Shown: positions 29,030-36,624 of the stretch, in pieces
How the letters are laid out: every line of letters begins with the position of its first letter
Position numbering within the stretch: the first letter of the stretch is position 1
Assembly (NCBI RefSeq): GCF_903853455.1
Contig: NZ_CAINTR010000114.1
Span: 91,093 to 155,092, forward strand
DNA: 64,000 nt
From: an uncultured Magnetospirillum sp.
GTDB lineage: Bacteria > Pseudomonadota > Alphaproteobacteria > Rhodospirillales > Magnetospirillaceae
Reading direction: 5' to 3'
Translations under genes and position numbers: made by a program
The notes under the pieces: generated by a model
Database searches by the model: none
The model's input: only the letters and a program-made list of their open reading frames with translations
Told to the model about the DNA's origin: nothing

Positions 29030-29058
29030 TTCCACGTCAATCTATATCTCTATATAAT
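29030..29058 (+). promoter_or_regulatory. Possible promoter of the DUF1800-DUF1501 pair
   Basis: TTCCAC, a 17-base spacer, then a perfect TATAAT, 93 bases before the start at 29151. The -10 box is strong, the -35 box poor. The surrounding 70 bases are notably AT-rich for this window. Confidence 0.45.
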
Positions 29059-29150
29059 GAATAGACTGTTGCTGCCGAATTGCGTGCCATAATGTTGTCT
29101 GGATTGGGGTTCACCGTGATACTTGAACCCCGACCACGGAAGGGCTTGGC

Positions 29151-30731
29151 ATGGTTACCCCCATCGATCCGACAGTCATGGTCTCGGCCCTGTCCCGGGC
29201 CGGCTATGGTCCCCGACCCGGAGAGGCCGCCGAAATCGCTGTTCGGGGCTTCGGCGCCTGGGTCGAGCAGCAGTTGTACCCCAAGGACGACCCCGAGGTG
29301 GAAACCCGGCTGACTGCCCTGCGGTTGCGCATCAAATACGGCGCCGCGCCGGATGGAGCCTGGGCGGCGGTGGACGAGGCGCGGCCGCTGGACCTGCTGG
29401 ATCGGCCCATGGAGGCCCTGTGGCCGTTGGCCGATGGCAAGACCAAGATGAACGGTGCCGAGCGCCACCGGCCGCGCGACGAGGTCGTCGCCGCCACCCT
29501 GGTGCGGGCGGTGCATTCGCGCTGGCAGTTGCGCGAGGTTCTGGCCGGCTTCTGGCACGACCATTTCAACGTCGATTTCTTCCAGTCCGATACCCTGGCG
29601 ACGACCCTGCCGGTCTATGACCGCGCGGTGATCCGCCCCCATTGCCTGGGCAATTTCCGCAAGATGCTGGAGGCGGTGGCCACCAGCACCGCCATGCTGC
29701 TCTATCTGTCCAACCGTTCGTCGCGGGCCGGTGCCGCCAACGAGAATTACGGCCGCGAGCTGTTCGAACTGCACACGCTCGGGCGCGACGCCTATCTCAA
29801 CGACCGTTACGACCGCTGGCGCGACGTGCCCGGCGCCAAGGACGGCAAGCCCCAGGGCTATATCGACCAGGACGTCTACGAGGCGGCGCGGGCCTTCACC
29901 GGCTGGACCATCGAGGACGGCGCCGGCGTGGACGGCAAGCGCCGGCTGCCCGAGACCGGACGCTTCACCTATGTGGAATCCTGGCACGACGGCTATCAGA
30001 AGCGGGTGCTGGCCACCGAGTTCGCCCCCTTCGCCGCTCCCCAGGCCGATGGCCGTCAGGTGCTGGATCTGGTGGCGGCCCACCCTGCCACCGCCCGCCA
30101 TCTCTCGGCTAAGCTGGTCCACCGTCTGGTGGGCGAGCAACCGGACAAGCTGGTCGCTGCCGCCACCGCCGAGTGGCGCAAATCCGCCGACGCCCCCGAC
30201 CAGATCGCCCGGGTGGTGCGGCTGATCCTGCTGTCGCCCGACTTCATGGCCGCCAAGGGCCGCCGGCTGCGCCGCCCCCTGGCCCTGGCCGCCGCCTTCG
30301 CCCGCGCCACCGGCATCGATCTCGCCCCCAGCGAGGGGCTGGTCAACGCCATCGCCGCCTGCGGCCAGCGGCTGTTCGGCTGGCCCACCCCCACCGGCCT
30401 GCCCGACGAGGATGCCGCCTTTCTCGGCACCCAGGCCATGCGCGGCCGCTGGGCCTTGCTGCTGGGGCTGGCGGAGAACTGGTGGGGCACCGGCCTGCCC
30501 GCCGCGCCCGCCGCCCTGCGCGGCACGCCGCCCACTCCTCACACCGCCGTGGCGGTCTGGCTGGAGGCGCTGGGCATGGCCGACCGTCCCGACGTGGCCA
30601 TGGCGGTGCTGACCGGCCTGGGCTGGCCACCCGATCAGGTGCTGGGACTCCCCGCCGCGCCCGACACCGAACGCAAGCTCGCCCGGATCGCCGCCCTGTG
30701 CGCCATGGCGCCCGCCTTCCAGGGGGCCTGA
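29151..30731 (+). CDS. DUF1800 family protein
   Basis: A 526-residue protein of the DUF1800 family. Seen: LSRAGYGPRPGEAAEIAVRG near the start, LAGFWHDHFNVDFF, NRSSRAGAANENYGRELFEL HTLG and AARAFTGWTIEDG in order. The family usually travels with DUF1501, as here (the next gene starts 2 bases after the stop). Its biochemical role is not established; exported or envelope-linked roles have been suggested from co-occurrence. No signal peptide is evident in this copy. Confidence 0.85.
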   Translation: MVTPIDPTVMVSALSRAGYGPRPGEAAEIAVRGFGAWVEQQLYPKDDPEVETRLTALRLRIKYGAAPDGAWAAVDEARPLDLLDRPMEALWPLADGKTKMNGAERHRPRDEVVAATLVRAVHSRWQLREVLAGFWHDHFNVDFFQSDTLATTLPVYDRAVIRPHCLGNFRKMLEAVATSTAMLLYLSNRSSRAGAANENYGRELFELHTLGRDAYLNDRYDRWRDVPGAKDGKPQGYIDQDVYEAARAFTGWTIEDGAGVDGKRRLPETGRFTYVESWHDGYQKRVLATEFAPFAAPQADGRQVLDLVAAHPATARHLSAKLVHRLVGEQPDKLVAAATAEWRKSADAPDQIARVVRLILLSPDFMAAKGRRLRRPLALAAAFARATGIDLAPSEGLVNAIAACGQRLFGWPTPTGLPDEDAAFLGTQAMRGRWALLLGLAENWWGTGLPAAPAALRGTPPTPHTAVAVWLEALGMADRPDVAMAVLTGLGWPPDQVLGLPAAPDTERKLARIAALCAMAPAFQGA

Positions 30732-30733
30732 TC

Positions 30734-31978
30734 ATGATGACCTTCAACCGCCGTGACGCCCTTCGCCTCGGCCTCGCCAGCCTCGCCCTGCCCGGCCTGT
30801 CGGGATTGGCCTTCGCCGGAACCGGCGCCGAGCCGCCCCTGCTGCTTGTGCTGCTCCATCTTCGCGGCGGCTGCGACGGCCTCAATCTGGTCTCGCCCGC
30901 CACCGATCCCGACTTTGTCGCGGCGCGAGCCTCGGATCTGCGGGTGGGCGAGGACGGCTTCGCCCTGGCCAACGGCGCCGCCCCCGGCATCGAGTTCCGC
31001 CTGCATGCCGCCGCTCCCGCCCTGGCCGAGCTCTATGCCGCCCGGCAGTTGGCGGTGGTCCACGCCGCCGGCCTCACCGCCGGCAACCGCAGCCATTTCG
31101 TCGCCATCGATATGATGGATCGCGGCATCGCCGATACCGCCGCCCTGCTGCGGACCGAGACCGGCTGGCTGGCCCGTTGCGGCCGCGCCCAGGCGGGCGG
31201 AGCGGTGGCCAATGTCTCGGCCGCCGCCACCCCCGGCGGCGAATTTCACGGTCTTGCCTCGGCGCTGGCGCTGCCCGACCTGTCGGGCGGAGCGATGCCG
31301 GCGGGCGGACCGCAGGCGGCTTTGGTGCTGGCCAATCTTTACGGCGCCGGCACCGGCGCGGTGGCCGATGCCGGGCGGGAGGCGCTGGCGGCGCTGACCA
31401 TCATCGACCGCAAACTGACCCGCGACGGGGCGGGCAAGGTAGTGGCCTATGCCCCCGAGGGTAAGGCCAATTACGCCGCCGCCGGCGAACTGGCCCGGCC
31501 GCTTCAGGTGCTGGCCCAACTGGTCAAGATGGAAGTGGGACTGACCACCGCCACCCTGGATCTCGGCGGCTGGGACACCCACGAGAACCAGCCGGGACGG
31601 CTGCGGGGACAGGTGGCCAAGCTGTCGGCCGGATTGGGCGCCCTGTGGGAGGACCTCTCCCGCTGGCAGGGCCGCATGGCGGTGGTGGTGACGAGCGAAT
31701 TCGGCCGCCGCCTGCGTTCCAACAAGAGCAACGGCACCGATCACGGCCGGGGCGGCATCGCCCTGGTGCTGGGCGGAACCGTCCAAGGCGGCCGCATGGC
31801 CGGAGGCTGGCCCGGCCTCGCCACCGACCAACTGGACGAGCATGTGGATCTGGCGGTGGTCAACGACTATCGCCAGATCATGACCGAGGTTCTGACCGCC
31901 GCCGATGGCCGCGCGCCGGCCGCGTCGGTGTTCCCCGGCTTTACCCCCAGGGCGCCGCTCGGCCTGTTCCGCGGTTGA
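30734..31978 (+). CDS. DUF1501 family protein with Tat-like signal
   Basis: A 414-residue protein of the DUF1501 (alkaline-phosphatase-like fold) family. A twin-arginine type leader is visible: NRRDALRLGLASLALPG followed by an Ala-rich cleavage region. Core motifs: LLLVLLHLRGGCDGLNLVSP, NRSHFVAIDMMDRG, GGWDTHENQPGRL, TSEFGRRLRSNKSNGTDHGRGG. These resemble the metal-binding strands of sulfatase/phosphatase folds. It forms an operon with DUF1800; enzyme activity of the pair is unproved. Two adjacent ATGs (30734, 30737) are possible starts. Confidence 0.87.
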   Translation: MMTFNRRDALRLGLASLALPGLSGLAFAGTGAEPPLLLVLLHLRGGCDGLNLVSPATDPDFVAARASDLRVGEDGFALANGAAPGIEFRLHAAAPALAELYAARQLAVVHAAGLTAGNRSHFVAIDMMDRGIADTAALLRTETGWLARCGRAQAGGAVANVSAAATPGGEFHGLASALALPDLSGGAMPAGGPQAALVLANLYGAGTGAVADAGREALAALTIIDRKLTRDGAGKVVAYAPEGKANYAAAGELARPLQVLAQLVKMEVGLTTATLDLGGWDTHENQPGRLRGQVAKLSAGLGALWEDLSRWQGRMAVVVTSEFGRRLRSNKSNGTDHGRGGIALVLGGTVQGGRMAGGWPGLATDQLDEHVDLAVVNDYRQIMTEVLTAADGRAPAASVFPGFTPRAPLGLFRG

Positions 31979-32087
31979 GGGAACCAGCCCAAGCACTGGA
32001 CTGTTGCAATTATCATCGCGCCGTTTTTGATCCAGCCTGAAGAGGCTGGACCGGCAATTATTGGATTATCCCTGTAGTCAATAAATA

Positions 32088-32144
32088 AACAAGGCAGAGC
32101 ATTCCGAAGACGACACCCGGAAACGGCCTTGTTGATTTCGGAAT
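32088..32144. repeat. Two interleaved inverted repeats upstream of the truncated recombinase
   Basis: AACAAGGC at 32088 pairs with GCCTTGTT at 32126, and ATTCCGAA at 32101 pairs with TTCGGAAT at 32137. The arms alternate A-B-A'-B', so they cannot both form simple hairpins but could form a pseudoknot in RNA or paired recombinase sites in DNA. They end 5 bases before the GTG start of the recombinase fragment. Confidence 0.45.
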
Positions 32145-32149
32145 AAGCG

Positions 32150-32850
32150 GTGAATAAGGCGGGGGGAAATAATTCAAGTGATGAAATGACTCTGTCCCTT
32201 GCCTGTGTGATCGAGCGTTTTCTCGACCACTGCCGAATCGCCAAGCGTCTGTCCGCCAATACCCGGCGACTGCGAGCTTACGAAACCGATCTGGCCGATT
32301 TCCTTTCCCATATGGGCAAGGAGACGGTCGTCACGGCCATCGACCGGGACCGCCTGCGGCACTATGCCCGCACCCTCTTCGATGGGAAGGGCCTGAAGGA
32401 GACCACGGTGAAGCGGCGCATGGCGGCGCTGAAGGTCATGTTCCGCTGGCTGGAGCGGGACGAGGTCATCGACCTCAGTCCGTTCCATCGCCTCGACCTG
32501 TCCATCCGCCTGCCCCGCCGCCTGCCCCGCGCCCTCAGCATGGACGAGATGCGCCGCCTGCTGCATGCCGCCGAGCGGGACATGGCCCTTGGCCATGACA
32601 ACCTGCTGATGCATTTCGCCATCGTCTGCCTGTTCGTCACCGGCCTGCGGGTGGGCGAGTTGACCGGTGTCGGCCTGGCGGAGGTCGATCCGATGGAAGC
32701 CTCCATCCTGGTGCGCGGCAAGGGTAACCGGGAACGCCGGGTCTTCCTGACCGGTCAGGATGCCGTCCTGACCCTGAAGGCCTATCTTGCCGCGCGGACC
32801 GGAACCAGGACCGCCTCCGACCGCTTTCTGATCTCCGGCAACGGCGACGC
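32150..32850 (+). pseudogene. Truncated tyrosine recombinase (XerC/D-like integrase)
   Basis: The N-terminal SAM-like core-binding domain (FLDHCRIAKRLSANTRRLRA, VTAIDRDRLRHYARTLF) and the start of the catalytic domain with the first active-site arginine in FVTGLRVGELTGVGL are intact, as is KGNRERRVFL. The remaining catalytic residues (HxxR, H/W and the tyrosine) are missing: after about 32850 the reading frame runs antisense into a LysR gene. The breakpoint is approximate (32843-32855). Starts at GTG 32150 or ATG 32186. Non-functional for recombination. Confidence 0.8.
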
Positions 32851-33030
32851 GGTCAGGCGCAGCGTGCGGGTGGTGCGGTCGAACAGGCGAACGCCCAGCA
32901 CCGCCTCCAATTGCTTGATCAGCACGCTGACGGCGGACTGGGTGACGTGCATGCGCTCGGCCGCCCGCGTCAGGCTGCCCAGTTGGGCGGTCAGCAGAAA
33001 GGCCTGCACCTGACGCAGCGTCACATTCAT
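32850..33030 (-). pseudogene. Truncated LysR-type regulator (DNA-binding domain only)
   Basis: The first 60 residues are a perfect LysR helix-turn-helix: MNVTLRQVQAFLLTAQLGSL, AAERMHVTQSAVSVLIKQLE, VRLFDRTTRTLRLT. The effector-binding domain (about 230 residues) is gone; the frame continues into antisense integrase sequence and stops at 32782. Divergent orientation and operator position suggest it once controlled the amidohydrolase-MFS genes at 33156-35529. Confidence 0.8.
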
Positions 33031-33064
33031 TCTAGAATCTCATGAATCGATAATATTTATTCAT
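33029..33064. promoter_or_regulatory. LysR-type operator (T-N11-A dyad) and second palindrome
   Basis: ATGAAT, 11 bases, ATTCAT at 33042-33064 is a perfect T-N11-A LysR box. ATTCTAGAAT at 33029-33038 is a second perfect palindrome overlapping the LysR start codon. The layout, between a divergent lysR and its likely target operon, is classical. Confidence 0.65.
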
Positions 33065-33155
33065 TTTACGAATATCCCTTGGCGTTCCTAAGATCAAGCA
33101 ATGGTGCCGTCCACCCATGCCTGACGGCGAAAAGCCAATCACGGGAGGAATGCCG

Positions 33156-34142
33156 ATGAGTGCCGTAATCGACGTGCATACCCACATGCTGAACAAGACC
33201 TGGCTGTCGCTGCTGCGTCAGCACGGCGGACCGCGCTACAGCGTCGAGCCGGTGGGCGCCCTTGCCGATGTCATCCACATGGACGGCGCGCCGTTCATGA
33301 CGCCGTTGCCCGAGATGTTCGACTACGACCTGCGCATCAAGAACATGAACAAGGCCAAGGTGGACATGGCCATCATCTCGCTCACCTGTCCCAACGTCTA
33401 TTGGGGCGGCGCCGAGGTCAGCCTGGAAGCCGCCAAGATCATGAACGACGATCTGGCGGCCGCCCAATGCACCTATCCCGACCGCATCCGCTGGTTCGCC
33501 TCGCTGCCTTGGCAATACCCAGTCGTGGCGATCGCCGAACTGGCGCGGGCCCAGGCGGCGGGGGCGGCCGGCGTGGTGGTGCTGGGCAACATCGCCGGCA
33601 AGTCGTTGACCGATCCCGACTTCGCCACGATCTGGCAGGCCATCGATGAAAGCGGACTGCCGGTGTTCGTGCATCCGACCGCACCGCCCGGTGTCAGCCA
33701 GATGGATGCCGCCACCCACAATCTGGTGCCGCCGGTGGGATTCCTGTTCGACACCTCCATGGCGATCGCGCGCTGCATCTATGACGGCTTTTTCGACCGT
33801 TACCCCAACATCAAGATGATCGCCGGCCATGGCGGCGGCGCCTTGCCCTTCATCGTCGGCCGCCTCGACATCTGCCACGAGCGCATCCCCAGCTGCGGCG
33901 CCCACACCAAGGACCGCCCCAGCAATTACATGCGCCGCATCTACGTCGATTCGGTGGTGTTCCGCCAGGACGCCTTGCAGATGTGCGTCGATGTCTGCGG
34001 TCCCGAAAACGTGTTGTACGGGTCCGATTATCCCCACAATATCGGCGACATGATCGGCTGCCTGGGCCGCGTCGACGCCTTGGGCGGCGAGACCCGGCAT
34101 CTGGTGCGTGGCCGCAACGCGGAGCGCATCTTCAAGCTGTAG
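33156..34142 (+). CDS. ACMSD-family amidohydrolase/decarboxylase
   Basis: A 328-residue TIM-barrel metal enzyme of the amidohydrolase_2 group, the family of 2-amino-3-carboxymuconate 6-semialdehyde decarboxylase and gamma-resorcylate decarboxylase. Seen: VIDVHTHML (metal HxH), PVFVHPTAPP, MIAGHGGGALPF with the catalytic histidine, and YGSDYPHNIGDM with the metal aspartate. Start at 33156 is set by GGGAGGAA at 33143-33150; the ATG at 33150 lies inside that site. Next to an ACS-type MFS transporter, it most likely acts on an aromatic or carboxylic acid, but the substrate is unknown. Confidence 0.85.
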   Translation: MSAVIDVHTHMLNKTWLSLLRQHGGPRYSVEPVGALADVIHMDGAPFMTPLPEMFDYDLRIKNMNKAKVDMAIISLTCPNVYWGGAEVSLEAAKIMNDDLAAAQCTYPDRIRWFASLPWQYPVVAIAELARAQAAGAAGVVVLGNIAGKSLTDPDFATIWQAIDESGLPVFVHPTAPPGVSQMDAATHNLVPPVGFLFDTSMAIARCIYDGFFDRYPNIKMIAGHGGGALPFIVGRLDICHERIPSCGAHTKDRPSNYMRRIYVDSVVFRQDALQMCVDVCGPENVLYGSDYPHNIGDMIGCLGRVDALGGETRHLVRGRNAERIFKL

Positions 34143-34221
34143 AACAAGAAGACCGAGACCAAGCCCTCCCGAAAAAGAGGAGGGCGTCTCACGGGAAGCG
34201 CGTCCTCGGGAGGGAAACGTC

Positions 34222-35529
34222 ATGACTGTCATGCTGCGCGATTCGCCGGCCGCCACTCCGGCCGATGAGGAGCGGGTGGTCCGGAAGGTCTTCCGGCGCC
34301 TGATCTGGTTCCTGTTCGTCCTTTACATCATCTCCTATCTCGATCGCATCAATATCGGCTTCGCCGCCTTGTCCATGAACAAGGACCTCGGCCTGTCGGC
34401 CACCATGTTCGGCGTCGCCAACACGGTGTTCTATCTCGGCTATGTGCTGTGCGAAGTCCCCAGCAACATGCTGATGGCGAAATTCGGGGCGCGGGTCTGG
34501 ATCCCCCGCATCATGGTCACCTGGGGCATCGCCTCCATGGCGACCATGTTCGCCGAGGGGCCGAACAGCCTCTACGGCCTCCGATTGCTGGTCGGCATCG
34601 CCGAGGCGGGGTTCCTGCCCGGTGTGCTGCTGTATCTGACCTATTGGTTCCCGCCGTCGTACCGCGCCCGCGCCACCGCGGTCTTCATGGTCGCGCAACC
34701 GGTCACACTGATGTTCGGCTCGACCATCTCCGGCCTGATCCTCGACATGAACGGGCTATGGGGTATCGCCGGCTGGCGCTGGCTGTTCCTGATCGAGGGC
34801 GTGCCGGCGGTGCTGCTGGGAGTGGTCGCCTATTTCTACCTTGCCGACCGCCCGGAATCGGTAAAATGGCTGAACGATTCCGAACGCAGCCTGCTGAAGG
34901 CCCGCATCGGTCGGGAACAAACCGTCGATCACGTCGAGGATCGTCGCAGCGTCTGGCAAGTGCTGGCCAGCCGGGACGTCCTGTTCCTGTCGGTGGCCTA
35001 TTTCGGGCTGGTGACCACGCTGAACACCATCGCCACCTGGGGCCCGCAGATCATCCGCGAGGTGATGGTGGCCGAAAGCCTGTCCTATGTCGGCCTGATT
35101 TCCGCCATCCCACCGCTGTTCACCGCGGTGGCGATGCCGCTGTGGAGCATGCGCTCGGACCGCAGCGGCGAACGGGTCTGGAACTTCATCCTGCCGGTGG
35201 CCCTGGCGGTGGTCGGCTGGCAGTTGGTCAGCTTCGTGACCGCCCCGGAAATCCGGTTGCTCGGGCTGATCTTCTGTACCGTCGGCGGGTTCTGCGGCAT
35301 GGTCATCTTCTGGGCGATTCCCGCCGCCGTCCTGCCCAGTGCCGCCCGGCCGGCCGGCATCGCCCTGATCAGCGCGGCCGGCCTGTCGGCCTCGGCGGTG
35401 AGCCCGTCGGTGGTCGGATTTCTCAAGGACCTGACCCACAGTTTCACGGCGGGAATGCTGTACGTGACGGTCATGCTGGTGGTGGCGGCCATCACCATCC
35501 CGCTGAGCCGGGCAAGACGGAGCGTGTGA
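34222..35529 (+). CDS. MFS transporter, anion:cation symporter (ACS) family
   Basis: A 435-residue transporter with 12 predicted helices and the ACS motifs FVLYIISYLDRINIGFAAL, FYLGYVLCEVPSNMLM, LVGIAEAGFLPGVLLYLTYW and GWRWLFLIEGVPAVLLG. Relatives import phthalate, tartrate, glucarate or other organic anions. A good Shine-Dalgarno (GGGAGGG) precedes the ATG by 7 bases. It lies 79 bases after the amidohydrolase and probably supplies its substrate. Confidence 0.9.
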   Translation: MTVMLRDSPAATPADEERVVRKVFRRLIWFLFVLYIISYLDRINIGFAALSMNKDLGLSATMFGVANTVFYLGYVLCEVPSNMLMAKFGARVWIPRIMVTWGIASMATMFAEGPNSLYGLRLLVGIAEAGFLPGVLLYLTYWFPPSYRARATAVFMVAQPVTLMFGSTISGLILDMNGLWGIAGWRWLFLIEGVPAVLLGVVAYFYLADRPESVKWLNDSERSLLKARIGREQTVDHVEDRRSVWQVLASRDVLFLSVAYFGLVTTLNTIATWGPQIIREVMVAESLSYVGLISAIPPLFTAVAMPLWSMRSDRSGERVWNFILPVALAVVGWQLVSFVTAPEIRLLGLIFCTVGGFCGMVIFWAIPAAVLPSAARPAGIALISAAGLSASAVSPSVVGFLKDLTHSFTAGMLYVTVMLVVAAITIPLSRARRSV

Positions 35530-35583
35530 CCTGCCCACCCGTGGCGAAGCGCCGCGGGATTTCGGATGGTTCGGAGATCAACC

Positions 35584-35623
35584 GTAGAAAGCAAGCAACC
35601 TGTTGAGGTTGCTTGCTTTCTAC
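35584..35623. terminator. Perfect 18-bp inverted repeat between convergent operons
   Basis: GTAGAAAGCAAGCAACCT, loop GTTG, then the exact complement. It stands 54 bases after the MFS stop and 31 bases past the end of the minus-strand formate dehydrogenase operon. On the plus strand GCTCTTT follows; on the minus strand there is no T-run. Most likely a transcription terminator. Confidence 0.65.
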
Positions 35624-35654
35624 GCTCTTTATCGCGGCGCGGCCGGACGCGGAC

Positions 35655-35741
35655 TTACCGGAACAGCAACAGGGTCTTTTGCAGGGTAATCCAGATTCCC
35701 CAGCCCAAGGGGATCCACACCATGGCCCAGGTCAGCGTCAC
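35655..35741 (-). CDS. Tiny hydrophobic ORF, similar to the MFS transporter small-subunit type
   Basis: A 28-residue frame reading VTLTWAMVWIPLGWGIWITL and ending QKTLLLFR-stop, with GTG at 35741 as the only reasonable start. Its W-x2-V-x-IPL-x-WG-x2-T-x-KT-LLF pattern resembles, from memory, the roughly 30-40-residue single-helix partners annotated next to oxalate/formate-type MFS antiporters. It lies 34 bases after the fdhD stop. No clear Shine-Dalgarno was seen, so it could also be the surviving end of a larger gene. fdsD, often last in such operons, is absent here. Confidence 0.45.
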   Translation of the reverse strand: MTLTWAMVWIPLGWGIWITLQKTLLLFR

Positions 35742-35775
35742 CTTCCAGCTGTTTATCCGGCGGTGGTTACGTCGG

Positions 35776-36615
35776 TTACGAACCCTCTTTCAGTAGGACG
35801 ATCCCCTTGCCCCGCGCCGAGACCGCCAGGGTCATGCCGGCTTCGCAAGCCTTGGAAAAGGCCATGGTGGTCGGTGCCGAAACCGAAGCCAGCAGGCCAA
35901 TTCCCACCGCGGCAGCCTTTTGCACCAGTTCGAAGCCACAGCGGCTGGACAGCACGACGAAGCCATCGCCGGTGTCCATGCCCTGGCGGCACATGGCTCC
36001 GATCAGCTTGTCCAGGGCGGAATGGCGCCCCACATCCTCGCGGGCCAGCAGAATGCGGCCATGGCGGTCGCACCACGCCGCGCCATGAACCGAGTGATTG
36101 AGCGCCCGCATGGGCTGGTGCTGCTCCAACTGGTTCAGGGCCTGCGCGATGGCCGCCGGGGCGACGACCGGGCTGATCACCGCCGGCAAGGGGTGCCGCA
36201 GCGCCTTGAGGCTTTCGATGCCGCACAGGCCGCAGCCGGAGCGCCCTTCGAGGGCACGGCGCCGGCCGACCAGCGCCGCCGCCCGCGCCGAGGGAATGGT
36301 CATCTGCACCGACAATCCCTCGTCCAGGCGCTTGACCTCGATCTCGTGCAGCTCCGACCCATGGGCGACGATGCGTTCCGACAGGCTGAAGCCCAGGCCG
36401 AAATCCTCCAGGTCGGCCGGGCTGGCCAGCATGACCGCGAAAGTCCGGCGATTGTAGACCAGCGCGACCGGCTCCTCCTCCGGCAGCATCCAGTCCACCC
36501 GCTCCTGCACCGAGAAGGTCCGGTGCCCCGTCCCCCGCACCGGGACCGAGCAGGCCCGCGGACCGGCTTCCTTGGCGGGGGGATCGTCGCCGTCGACGGC
36601 GTCACGCAAGACCAT
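35776..36615 (-). CDS. fdhD: Formate dehydrogenase accessory sulfurtransferase FdhD
   Basis: A 279-residue sulfurtransferase that moves sulfur from a desulfurase to the Mo/W-bis-MGD cofactor of formate dehydrogenase (FdsC in fds operons). Seen: the active cysteine pair in RSGCGLCGIESL, NHSVHGAAW, LAREDVGRHSALDKLIG, VVLSSRCGFELVQKAA and SAPTTMAFSKACEAGMTL. Length is typical. The start at 36615 lies 10 bases beyond the fdsA stop, so it is co-transcribed with fdsGBA. Confidence 0.95.
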   Translation of the reverse strand: MVLRDAVDGDDPPAKEAGPRACSVPVRGTGHRTFSVQERVDWMLPEEEPVALVYNRRTFAVMLASPADLEDFGLGFSLSERIVAHGSELHEIEVKRLDEGLSVQMTIPSARAAALVGRRRALEGRSGCGLCGIESLKALRHPLPAVISPVVAPAAIAQALNQLEQHQPMRALNHSVHGAAWCDRHGRILLAREDVGRHSALDKLIGAMCRQGMDTGDGFVVLSSRCGFELVQKAAAVGIGLLASVSAPTTMAFSKACEAGMTLAVSARGKGIVLLKEGS

Positions 36616-36624
36616 GACTGTCTC

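Noticed and set aside
35720..35796. 24-codon plus-strand frame starting MAQVSVTFQ and ending TLFQ
   Set aside because: It lies antisense to the more plausible minus-strand mini-ORF and the fdhD end; no upstream Shine-Dalgarno.
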